Shown here piece after piece: positions 11,445 to 21,940 of a stretch of DNA of 64,000 bases. The stretch is from Gnetum montanum (Eukaryota; Streptophyta; Gnetopsida; Gnetales; Gnetaceae). The stretch lies in the NCBI GenBank assembly GCA_015680685.1, contig MNCI01009404.1, forward strand, positions 89,991 through 153,990, given 5' to 3'. The notes beneath the pieces are model-generated. The model did not search any database, was not told the origin of the DNA, and saw only the letters and a list, made by a program, of their open reading frames with translations. Both the position numbers and the translations under genes were made by a program. How positions within the stretch are numbered: position 1 is the stretch's first letter; every line of letters starts with the position of its first letter.

Positions 11445-11999
11445 TGATGAACCCTATAAATGGGGCCCTGTTGATGGAGCCCATGCGTAAATGAGGCCTC
11501 ATATACATGGCCCTATCAATGTAGCACAAAAATACTATAAATATGTGCAACCTCCATTAGAAATTTTCACATTTTCTCACAAATGCCAAGGGATTTTTTC
11601 AAATTTTAGAGTCCAAAACCTTCTAGAGTTTGTAACTTCCTAACCATTTATCCAAATCACTCCATTCTTTGATCCTATAGCTCCTAAAGGTAAGCTCTTA
11701 GTCATGAGGGCCACAAATGTGCCATTTTTAATAGAAAATGTTTCACCAATTTTCCAACTCCCACAAAGGTTTAACTAAGAAATCAACATTTAAACACCAA
11801 ATTACAAAAGTTAAACCCTTCCAATGAGCTTCGATGACACTTATAATATAAATTAATTGTTAAAATAAGAATAAATTAATCAATCTTCCATAGTCAAACC
11901 ATAGCCAAGTGTAACTAACTAACAAGACAAGATATTCAAATATTCAAAGTTACACACTATATCCACTAATCCATGGATGTCTTATGATTGTAGATGGCA
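11445..11999 (+). other. U3-like fragment and leader-like sequence
   Basis: Bases 11445-11560 start TGATGAA and contain GGGCCC and GAGGCCTCAT blocks plus TATAAATA at 11536-11543, resembling the U3 of AthL-2 and AthL-3. After 11560 the match ends. From about 11685 (AAG/GTAAGC) to 11992 (ATTGTAG/ATGG) the sequence could be a leader intron ahead of the relic that follows. The link between the two is inference. Confidence 0.4.
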
Positions 12000-13630
12000 C
12001 TGAATGACAAACACACATAGGAAGGAGGACCATCTCAACCAAGGAGAACTAGCTAAGAATGGGAAGAGGCCAAGAATAGGCCTGGTAAGAACCAATTACA
12101 ACCCATGCTATGGGTCCTCTTAGGAAAGGGGTTGAACTGGTATCCATTCATCAAATTCTAGAACCCGCAGTAGTAACAGAACATTCCCATTGAGATCAAG
12201 CACCAACCCACCAAGAAAACCTTGAGATGACCTTGACGAAGGCCTTCTTAAATCAAATCAGGTCAAGGGAGGTCCATATGATGATGCTATAGGAGTTAAA
12301 ATTTGGCTCTTTCCTTAAGAAAGCACATAAGGAGGTATAGGACAACCTAAAGACCTCTCCTATGTGGCCAATTATCACCTCAAGTATGGAGTGGTATATG
12401 AAAGAGTCATTCTTATTTTGGAATAATAGGTAAGCCAGTTCAACAGTCATAATCAAGGACATCTTAGTGTCCTACTCAGTGCAGGCTATTATTGAGGCAC
12501 TTGGGTTGCCTGAAATTGGGATGAATCTTGCTGAGATTCTAATGTAAGTGGACCCCAACATCAAAAAGGAATGGGTTCAACAGTGCTATGGTATCAACCA
12601 CAAGGAGTACAATGCACTCACACTGATAAAAGGAATCCACTACAAGATTCTGGCCTTTCACTTAAACCCCATAATGAGGCCCAGTAAGAGCATTGCTTTT
12701 TCTACCTGTGCATGTACTACTCTAAGTGGGAGATTCCCTGTCAACCTTCCATAGCTAATCTATCTAGAGATAAAGACGTATTTTAAGGAGAACAAATATG
12801 GAAGGAAGGCACTCTTCTTTCCATGCCTCATTAAAAAAACTATGTCAATAGGAAGGAATAGTCTACTATATGAGTGATGTTGTCTGATGTGCTCTAATTG
12901 GTAATTGGGTAGAGATGATGAAGGATAAAATGGATATAGCAACCATTCAAGTAGAGGAGCAGCGGCCATCACCTATACCTACCACTCAGAAAAGTATGCT
13001 AGAAGTCATTATAGTGTCCCAATGGTTGCATGAGTATCAAGAATGGCTCTTGAGTAAGTAAGAGCAATAAGCAAGTAGGAGTGATGAAGATCCATCTATG
13101 TACTGGCCAGCAATGAGTAACCTAAATGAGGTGGCTTAAACAATTAGCTTGATGGGAGGTGGTGGATCCATTTCTCTACCCAATGAACGTAGTAATCCAT
13201 GAGGTCAAATCCTAGCACCAGAGAGATAACAATATCTCTCTTAGAATAGTAGCCACTCTCAAAGATATTTGGAAATGCTACAACCTTCTTAGTGCACATG
13301 GTGAAAGGCAAGGAGGTAACAGTACTAGTGATGTAGCACTGAGGGTAAGAAATACCAACAGAGGTGGTTGTTGATAGGATTGTTAAAACACTCAATGCAC
13401 TTGTGGCATTTGTACCAAATGTCATTGCACTTAAAGATGTGCAAACGTCCATGGGGTCCATAAGTAGCAAATTAAGTGTAGCACATCATGAAGAACTCTT
13501 GGACAAAGTAGTGGGAATTGGGCAACCACTTCTGAATTTCTTTGATCTTCTGGATAGTATCATTATAACCTAGTTGGAGCTTCTAGAGGCAAGGGGAAAG
13601 AACATTAATGAGGGATATAGCAACTCAACT
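12000..13630 (+). pseudogene. Relic of a putative plant transposon protein gene
   Basis: One frame reads through about 12460-12830 with few stops: AIIEALGLPEIGMN, then an open stretch 12548-12754 with KEWVQQCYG, KGIHYKILAFHLNP and SKSIAFSTC, then KALFFPCLIKK. This order (an L-G-L-P segment, a hydrophobic helix region with H-N-L-x-P, a small-residue helix, then L-P-F-P-x-L-I) resembles the 'putative plant transposon protein' domain found in plant TE genes. Downstream (13364-13573) an open frame with leucine heptads could be its coiled-coil tail. At about 13630 it is joined to a copia fragment. No LTR of its own was found. Confidence 0.45.
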
Positions 13631-13639
13631 CAAAACACT

Positions 13640-15165
13640 TGAGGTTGAGATGTTAGAATCTTTGCTTGTGCACTACATCTTAAACATGCTTCCACCATAG
13701 TATGAACCCTTTAAGATTTTTTATAGCACATATAAGGACAAATGGTCAATTAATGAACTAATGACCATGTGTGTGCAAGAAGAGGGAAGACTTGCTATGG
13801 AAGTGAAAGAGAGTGTGCATCTAGCTACACAAGAAAAGAATAAAGAACAAGCCACAAGCAAGTGGAAGGTCAAATTACTTGCACAAGCTGATATTAAGAA
13901 GAAATTCATATGTTTTTTCTGCAAAAAGAAAGGGCACATAAAAAAGGATTGTTCTAAATATAAAAAATGGCTTGAAAAGAAAGGTACTCGACTCTCACTT
14001 GTTTGTTTTGAATCTAATATGGTTGATGTTGGCCATGACACATGGTGGATTGATTCTAGTTCTACAATTGATGTTACCAATTCTTTAAGGGGGTGCAAAA
14101 CCTAAGAAAGCCAATGGGAAGTGAGTCATGCATCTATTCAAGCAATAAGACGCACTCACATGTGATGGCAATTGGAACATGCAAATTAGTTTTAAGTAGT
14201 GGTTTTGTTTTAAAATTGGAAAAGACATTTTATATTCCAAGTTTTTCAAGAAATTTAATTTCTGTATCAAGGCTTGTATCATTAGAATTTTCCTTTAATT
14301 TTTTATACACTCTATTTAGTTTATATTATAGATCTGAACTTATTGGAAGTGGTACATTGATAGATGGTCTTTTCAAAATTAATTTACAAAATGAAACTTC
14401 TTATACTTCTATGCATGTTCATGCTGACATTAAAAGATGTGTTATGAATGATAAATCCTCTATATTGTGGCATGGTAGATTAGGACATATCTCTATTGAG
14501 AGAATAAAGAGATTAGTAAATGATGGAGTACTTAGCACTCTACATTTTACTGACTTTGACACTTGTGTGGATTGCATAAAGGGAAAGCAGACCAATATAT
14601 CAATGAAAGATGCCAAGAGGAGTTTAGACATATTAGAGATCATACATATAGATATTTGTAGTCTAGATGTAGATTCATATGGTCAAAAGTATTTCATTAC
14701 CTTTATTGATGATTATTCACAATATATGTATCTCTACTTGCGTTATAACAAGAGCGAAGCCTTAGATGCCTTTAAGGTGTTTAAGGCTGAAGTAGAGAAG
14801 CAATGTGATAATTAAATAAAGTTAGTGAGATCTCATAGAAGTGGGGAATACTATGGTAGATATACGGATGATGATGATGGACAAGCACATGGTCCATTTG
14901 CTGAATTTTTTCAAGAGCATGGAATTGTTGCTGGTACACTATGCCTAGTTCTCCAAACCAAAATGATGTGGTAGAAGGAAGAAACCAAATCTTATTGGAC
15001 ATGGTGCAGGGTATGCTTAGCAGCTCCAAACTTCCTAAGTCCTTGTAGACTGAAGCTCTCAAGACGGTGTATATATTAAACTGAGTTCCAACAAAGGCTG
15101 TCTCAAAACACCATTTGAATTATGGAAAGGTTGGAAACCAAGTTTGTGACATATACATATACGAG
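13640..15165 (+). mobile_element. CopR: truncated Ty1/copia gag-integrase fragment
   Basis: The fragment holds, in order, the end of a UBN2-type gag, a zinc knuckle at 13907-13955 (C-x2-C-x4-H-x4-C: CFFCKKKGHIKKDC), a partial protease-like block, a GAG-pre-integrase domain (LWHGRLGHIS at about 14466-14496) and an integrase core (HIDICS, FITFIDDYSQY). It ends in a broken copy of the A-F-E-L-W-K-G-W-K-P segment near 15100-15150. The wording is that of Tnt1/Tork-like copia elements. One frame is open for 240 codons (14093-14815); other parts need frameshifts. No LTR, RT or RNase H is present, so both ends are truncated. Confidence 0.75.
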
Positions 15166-15189
15166 GCAAACATATGCAGAAAAATCCAT

Positions 15190-15465
15190 CAGACGTGATC
15201 TTAGAGAGGGCAAGGATGTGCAAAAATTTGCTGCAAACGAACGACGTATGGGACAGGGAATCTACCGGTGTTTGTCAACACGGTGAAGGTTGCTGGGAAG
15301 ATGTTCACGGGGAAAACTGCCAAGACAATGAAACAGGCAGAGAAGAACGCTGCCACGGTGGCCTGGTCATCTTTAAAAGGGCTTGGGAGCTTGGAGGTCT
15401 CATCGACATGAGGCCCCGCAGATGCATACCTGCCAGCCACCGTGGAAGAAAGTGACGACAAGTAA
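15190..15465 (+). pseudogene. Double-stranded RNA-binding domain relic
   Basis: Frame 15256-15465 reads LPVFVNTVKVAGKMFTG, then KTMKQAEKNAATVAW and SSLKGL, which is the C-terminal half of a dsRBM (F-x-S-x-V-x-V-x-G, then K-x-A-E-x-x-A-A-x-x-A). One TGA at 15409-15411 interrupts a frame that otherwise continues to TAA at 15463. The N-terminal dsRBM signature (MCKNLLQT, from about 15213) is in another frame, so there is a frameshift near 15240. It probably derives from a plant DRB/HYL1-like gene and lies against the truncated copia end. It is more GC-rich than the surrounding elements. Functional status: most likely a gene fragment. Confidence 0.6.
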
Positions 15466-16512
15466 ATTTGAAACTTGTCCAACTTTTAAAAAAAATTAAT
15501 TAATTAATTAGTTCCCTGCCCATTCTTTCATTCCCTAAACTATGCAGAAGGCTTCATTTTCTGTTTAGCTCTGAATTATAAACATTGACGTATTGTTGGC
15601 AGTTGTTCAGTCATCAACTGTTGTTTTAAAAAGAATGTCTCAGCGTGGCTGTGTGAACGCCTCATGCCTTTTTAAAAGCGCACCTAAATATTTGTGTTGT
15701 TTTGACCCTTTTTTTTTTTTTTTGGTTTTTCATGGGATTAAAAGTCATGAGTAATCATTGATAGATAATAATAATCCTGATATTGCAATAAATATTTTTA
15801 AAGATTGCAAGATTCCCTTACGTAACAATTGTTTCGAATAAAGTCATGTCTTTAAATCATGAAAGTAACCTGGCCGGCAAACTAATTAATCATGGCCCGA
15901 TGCCAGCATGAAAGATGTTGACATAATAGTACCTAAATCAATTTAATGAACAAAGGTTAAACTAAATTAAATTTTTATATATTTCTCATGTACTTTGAGT
16001 AAGATAAACATAATATAATTACCATTCAACAGTTGTCGGCCTAGCTAGTATTAATGCAACCAACCAGAGCCGCGGACTAATTGGTAAGTTGTCCTTTTTC
16101 ACGAAGGACATAAAATGATGGCAGTACTGATCATACAGTCGTCCTCTCTTTCTGAAAAGAAAGAAGCCTTAATTATTCATTCATCAACCATGAATACAAA
16201 CAGATGAATATGAATTGCATGATCATACAGCGCAGGCTCAAAGATTGACAGGTTGTTTGTGTATATCAAAGCCGGCATTGCCTGGTGCAAATCATGCATC
16301 TTTATTTGCCAACCTAACAATCCATAATCTTTACGTTTATGTACTTACAACCAAACAAGTCAAAAGTCCAGAGAATCGTCCATGAATGACAATGGCTACA
16401 CTGAATCACGAGTAACACCCCACAAATCACATGGAAAATGGCATTCATAAAGTCGCTACTCATACTCATAAGTAAGTAACTTCAATCCGGACTGGACCGC
16501 GGCATCGTAACA
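15466..16512 (+). promoter_or_regulatory. Upstream region of the ATS3-like gene, with RY-type motifs
   Basis: Low-copy looking DNA with a 14-T run near 15711. TGCATG at 16216-16221 and CATGCAT at 16293-16299 are RY cores, the binding site of ABI3/FUS3-type B3 factors that drive seed genes; the Arabidopsis ATS3 gene is embryo-expressed. No clear TATA box near the ATG; TTCATAAAGT at about 16444 is the nearest candidate. Regulatory role is inferred from the motifs only. Confidence 0.4.
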
Positions 16513-18088
16513 ATGGCAGCCATTTCCCGTCGACTGCTTGTGATTTTACCTTCTTTGCTGCTGCTGCTGCTGCTGATCTCGCTTTGTTCTGCGACTACCC
16601 TACAACCACGACCTGGGATTCGTCATTTGTTCACTGAGACGGCCAAAACACAGCAGGTAGCTTTTTTGTTAATCAAATACTGTTTGTCACTCCAAAGTCT
16701 AAACCATAGCCTTTATTGTTCTATGATATATGTTTATAACTATAGCCAAAGCACCGTGAGGTATTTATAATTTAATGTTGTAGTCTGTGTTTTCTTTGTT
16801 TTGTTTTTTTGAAATCCAAACAGTTAACGTTATGATTCACATAACTTCAACCTTGTAACAACATTTAAAAGGTGCAAATGGCCTGGTCTCATTAAATGTT
16901 TGCAACAAGGATGACAAATTTTTAAAGGTCGAGAATCTTTATTAGATAAAATTTGAATTGAACCTGTGTGAATGACAAACCGTCGATGAAAACTCTCAAA
17001 AGCGTTGATATCTAGGCTTCTTTGTAAAAAGTTCTCTTCCAAAGCAATTTGTCAGGATAATCCGATAATGTAAGTGCCACATAGACTTGATTCTCTTCCG
17101 TAAATCCAGGTGATCTAATAGATTTAGCATCTTAGCAAGACTTCTCCTTTCATCTTACAAATTAAGAGGGTATCCATATGAAGATTTAAATCATTAAAGA
17201 TTTACTGATTTAGAGGAATAAAGAGGTTATAACGTTATCACATCTATACAGAGACAGGATTTCATGGAACAAAATTCATCACAAAAAAATCGATATATTT
17301 CAGGATTACATGACATTTTTATTGAGATTGGTAACAACATGGTATCATATTTACTCAAAGCTACTATCAAACTTGAATCACTTCTTTAACCAAGTTCTCA
17401 AGACTCACTGAAAATATATCAAGTCCTGTAAAAGTTTTTGTTTGTCTTGCACATTCTCCAGACCAAAATCTATTGAAGTTGCACTAAAGCATTTCCGTTT
17501 CCATTTTAAATACGCTTACGTTCTGGTTTTATTACCGGTGCAAAACCTCAAACAATCTATTGAAATTCGAATGAAGGAATTTCTTTGAAAAACTGTCACT
17601 GCATCTGACTGAAATCCTTCCAAGGTGTAACTTTCTTGCGTACACAGAAAGAATCGGAGTTGCAAGGGCTGTGCGAGTACAAGGTGGAGATCAAAACCAG
17701 CAGCAAGGAGGAATCGGGCATTGACGACGACGACGTAAGACTGAAATTCGGAGACGAATTGCAGCATGAGGTTTACGTGCGGCAGCTGAAAACCCCCTCA
17801 GGGGACGCCTTCCACACCGGCAAAACGGCAACCTTCACCGTAGTTGGGCCCTGCGTTCTTGATGTCTGTTTCCTTTATCTCTACCACCACCGCCATGGCT
17901 CTAACAAACCCTGGCGACCTGACTACGTCAAGGTATACTACGGCCCAGGCCTCAAACGTATAGAGACCTTCGATTTTGATACCCTGGTTTTTCCTGGGAA
18001 ATGGTATGGGTTTGATAACTGCATTTATAATGCAAGGGCTCAGCTTCAGGGGCAGGGCCACCTGATGAATGTTGCTGCCTCCTCTTGA
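16513..18088 (+). CDS. Embryo-specific protein 3 (ATS3)-like secreted PLAT-domain protein
   Basis: Two exons, 16513-16656 and 17648-18088, are joined across a 991-bp phase-0 intron (CAG/GTAGCT donor, TACACAG/AAA acceptor), giving 194 residues. Residues 1-27 form a signal peptide: basic start, a run of Leu encoded by six CTG repeats, then SLCSA. The PLAT/ATS3 domain spans about residues 57-175, with CEYKVEIKT, LKFGD, FTVVGPC, VCFLYLYHH, WRPDYVKVYY and KWYGFDNC. Four cysteines (57, 117, 122, 173) fall at family positions and could form disulfides in the secretory pathway. The frame has no stop or frameshift, and GC content is well above the flanks, so this looks functional. Biochemical role of ATS3 proteins is poorly known; PLAT domains bind lipids or proteins. 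The ATG chosen is the only one giving a signal peptide. Confidence 0.88.
16657..17647 (+). other. Intron of the ATS3-like gene
   Basis: GT at 16657 and AG at 17646-17647, AT-rich throughout, with TTTCTTG upstream of the acceptor. Short open frames inside it have no recognisable content. No transposon is recognised within it. Confidence 0.85.
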
Positions 18089-18399
18089 CACTCTCAGAGT
18101 ATGATGGTTTCATGTTTGGGTTTTGGAGGTGTACCAAACCCAACAAAAAATAAGGATTTAGCGAGCTGTAAAGGTTGTAGTAGTTGTCTGATATCTTCTT
18201 GCTTCATGTTATGTTTTCACATTAATAAGATTAAAAGGTTGGACTAGCTACAGCTTAACTTTTTTCAAGTGGCTATGGCTACTATCTATAGTAATGATGG
18301 GGAATGAAGTAGGAGGTGGGAGTGTGGGAACTTCAAAATATAAATATATTAAAAATAAAAATTTAGAGTAAAAAAGTAGAAGTATTGTAAAGAAGAGAA

Positions 18400-20940
18400 A
18401 TAATAAAACACAAAAAGGAAAGACCCAATGGTTTGGTGATGCTTTTTCATGTTTTTATCTTACAACCAATCCTAAAAACCTTTCCCTCTTGGGTAGAAAA
18501 AAGATCAGAACTTGCCCTCACTTTGAAGCACCCATATAGGTTGTTGGTTCTTACTAAAGTCTTCTTGTTAATAAAAAAGAAAAACTAATGAGAGAAACAT
18601 TTAGAAATTCATCTAAGCATCAACTCTTGAACGATGTCTCCTTGAAGTGAGAAGAAAAGATAATTAGCTAGAGAATCTTTATGAAAAGCCATATTTTTAA
18701 TTGAAACTTTTAATTGGCATAAAGAATAAGTGGACAAAAGCAACTTCAAGTATGAAGCAAAAATCCTTGAAGTCAAGGAGTATTACTAAATAAAACATCA
18801 TCTAAGCTTAGTTAAAAGCCATGTAATTACCTCCGACACCAAGCCAAGTGCTACGACCAAGGGCATGAATAAGATAATAATAGATAATGTAAATTCCATG
18901 CTACAGAAAAGACATCCTAGGTTATGAACACTCAAATGAGAGTACTAAATACTAATAGCCAAAACTTGATGAATCAAATACCACAAAAAATATCTAATTT
19001 TTAGAGTAGTGGCATTCCATAACTTCTGAATTCATTACTTCTATAACTACACATTCTAATTAACCCTCCAATGATAATTGAATCTTGACCAAATATCAAT
19101 ATTAGAGGTGATAAGAGTATACCTCATCTTGGCTCAATATGGAAAAACATTATGGCTATTAGTCCAAAAAAATTTAAGAAAATCATTATGAGAATTTTGA
19201 ATAGCTAAACTTTTATCTAAGCCATTCAAAAGGTCAAAAATATATACCTTTTAGAAAAATTAATCTCATATAGACTTTGACACTTATACCAAGTAATCTA
19301 TCAATTATGCATGCAAAGAGATGAAAGAGAGGAAATGCAAAGCTTACATCATATACTTCAAAAATGTGGAAGCTTAATAGTTCAAGGTTTATTACGAATG
19401 GAAAGATACCAAGGAGAAATCTTATCAAGCATAGAGGTAGAAATAATAATATTATTAAAGTTCCAGGAATCATTGATAAAACTTTGAGCCTTTCAAATGT
19501 GCTTTATAATAATAAAACTTGATATAGTAATACCTATTGGAAAAAGGACCTTATTAAAAAATAAATATCTTTTCAATAATCACTATCTCTAGGCTTACCC
19601 ATTTAGATGTGCTTATGAAAAAAAGCCTTCCAAGGCTTTCCACTAGATAAGCATTTAACTACACATTTAGCAGATAAAACAATACCCTCTTTATAAAAAT
19701 TCATCAATTCTAATCTATCATCCTCTTTGTGAGATGGGTAAATGTTCCAATCAACATGACAAAATCCTTTTCTAGAATGGCTATTACTCTAAAATAAATT
19801 TTGCAAGAGTTAATTGATGTGATGATATGTAGAAATATTAGGATTCTAACATGAAGAATAATACACATGAGTAGCTTGAATAATATGATTACAAAAAATA
19901 AACTTATTATCCATTATAAACTTCTTCTCCTTCTACTTAATAAGTTTTTGTTCAATTTCTAGTAAAGAAAAAAGGAATTCCTAGCAATTTGAAAACATTT
20001 GAATTTTTCAAAAAATGTCAAGATTTAGATGAAGCTTATTCTTGAAACCCCTTGGTATAAAAATAGAAGATTTTAACTCACTAATCTAGGATCATGAAGA
20101 TCTACAATATTGATCAACATAGTAAAATAATGATCTATAATAACTTTGTTATTTTTATCATAAAAAAGAAACCATATGCAAAATAATATTTAATAAAGGA
20201 ACAATATTTTCAATAAAATGTCTTGTAGAAAATTATGTCCCTGATCCTTTTGTATAGCATAACATAGAAAATTTGCAAGAAAGATGAAGAGATAAGGAGC
20301 AGGAGGAAAACCTTCTTTAATTGAGCATTCAAACTTAAAATTATTATCAATGCTAACATTTGTATCCACAAGTGCATTAATAGCTACAAAAAGAGTCTCT
20401 ACCATCTTCATAAAATTTAGAAGATTTAAAATCATATTTGGAAAGACAAGAAATAATAAATTGTCATTTAATTCTAACATATATTTTAGCATAATCAAGA
20501 TTTATGAAAGCAATGTCTTGATTAAAACCATTAGCTAATTGCATATCCTTCCAAGTTACAGCAACATTATCTAGAATATATCTACCTTTGACAAAGCTAG
20601 TTTGCACTAGAATAATTAACTAAGGAATTATTGATTTTAATCTTCTAACTTAAAGTTTCTATCTTATATCTGATTTTCTACTGTTGTAAGTAAGGTTTGA
20701 AGGTTGGTGGCTCCTACTTCCTTTCCATGATCTGGGAACCATGAAATACTTGGAGTTATCTTGGAATGACTCTCTAGTATTTGGAAAACCTCTCTAGTGA
20801 CTCACTAGTTGTCCATCATTTTGAATGCATCCTTCAAATCTTTCATGTTTCAATTGAATGTTTGAATAGATTTCTTCTTAGAAGCCATGTTTCAAAAGCA
20901 ACTTAAGATAATAACAACCATCTAATTACAAATCCAGAGT
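18400..20940 (-). pseudogene. LINE (non-LTR retrotransposon) relic
   Basis: On the minus strand, reading from about 20607, QTSFVKGRYILDN and then INLDYAKIYVRIK match the central part of a plant LINE reverse transcriptase (Q-T-G-F-V-x-G-R, then L-D-F-x-K-A-Y-D). A 102-codon open stretch (20498-20190) continues with IKEGFPPAPYLFIFLANF, matching R-Q-G-C-P-L-x-P-x-L-F. Further left, frames near 19760-19590 contain KCVVKCLSSGKPWKAF, like the end of LINE ORF2. Stops and shifts are frequent. The left end (3' end) was not located; the segment 20640-20940 is not LINE-like and may be an older junction. The catalytic F/Y-x-D-D block was not found. Confidence 0.6.
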
Positions 20941-21211
20941 AATAAACTTTAATTGAAGACATAAGAGATGCAATCCTTTAAATTTGAGGAAATTTATTTT
21001 CTAAACAATAAAAAATAGTAACTTAGCCATCTATAGAGCTAAAAAATGAATTTCAAATGTGGTATTACTAGCCTCAAGTATTTAAATTTACTCTTTGATA
21101 TCAAAACCTGGTACAAAAGTAGATTTAATACATCTAATTAAAATACCAAATAAACCCAATGTATATAGAAATAAAAAACAGCCCTAAAAGACCTCTTTAT
21201 TAATTATGCAT

Positions 21212-21940
21212 TGATGAGTCATGTTCAATTGGCTGCATCGATGAGGCCTTATTGACTAGGCCTCATTAACGAGGCTCTGTCGATGTATCTTACCATGCAT
21301 CGATGAGGCTCCATTGATGTAGTGTTGAAAATCAGCTATAAATACATACTTGTAGCCACATTTACAGCAAGTAGAGATTGTACTTGCAACAAAGCTCTTG
21401 TAGTTTTTCCATTTGAAAGTTAGAATTTTTCCTCGAGTGCCCACAACCTTAGTCATTGAGTGTATGGATCTTTATTCGAGCATTGTTGAACCTGAGCACG
21501 ATAGTGTGTGTAGCAATAAAGTGAGCTTTCTGATAAACCTTGTAGCACTTTGGATAAATTAGTTATTTCAATTATGCATTAATGTTTTAAATTATTTATT
21601 AAATGTTTTCCATTAGTTATGAAATGTTTTTTAGTTATTACATTAATGAAGCAATTAAGCCAGATAAATCATGCACATAAGTATGATCGCTTCAAGTATA
21701 ACACGTATTTGCTTAGTGATCCCATTAATGTTATTGCTTGGTTCGCCTAGTAGCGTAGTGCTTGGTCACCCAACAGTGGATACGTGGGTTCAGAATGTGT
21801 ACCGAAAGTGGGATCTGATGCTTATGTTAGGATTAGTTAAATGCTAGTTAATTTATATTAGTTAATCAAATTCTTGTTATCTACATTTTGAGCACCAAAC
21901 TATAAAACACAAATGATAAAAATCAGATGCCTCAGTTACA
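21212..21940 (+). repeat. AthL-3: Athila-like LTR fragment
   Basis: It begins TGATGAGTC and runs parallel to the AthL-2 5' LTR: GAAAGTTAGAATTTTTCC, CTGAGCACGATAGTGTG, CCTTGTAGCACTTTGGAT. TATAAATA is at 21337-21344. The U3 holds five short ATCGATGAGGC/CATTGATG-type units (21212-21330). It stops matching at about 21940, where CopL-1 internal DNA begins, so the last 150 bp of the LTR are missing. Confidence 0.7.

Larger units (their letters stand above)
2717..11560 (+). mobile_element. AthL-2: degenerate Athila-like Ty3/gypsy element
   Basis: It holds, in order, a 5' LTR (2717-3571), a primer binding site, gag relic, protease, reverse transcriptase, RNase H and integrase relics, then a 1.5-kb non-coding 3' region. 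The primer site type (tRNA-Asp), the protease wording and the long region between pol and the LTR fit the Athila branch. A U3-like segment starts at 11445 with TGATGAA but stops matching the 5' LTR by about 11560, so the 3' LTR is truncated or belongs to a diverged relative. Stops and frameshifts throughout pol make the element inactive. Confidence 0.75.

Noticed and set aside
13721-14098. 125-codon minus-strand frame
   Set aside because: Shadow of the copia gag and zinc knuckle read on the plus strand.
15174-15482. 93-codon frames on both strands
   Set aside because: They are other-frame readings of the dsRNA-binding-domain relic, whose recognisable residues lie in a different frame.
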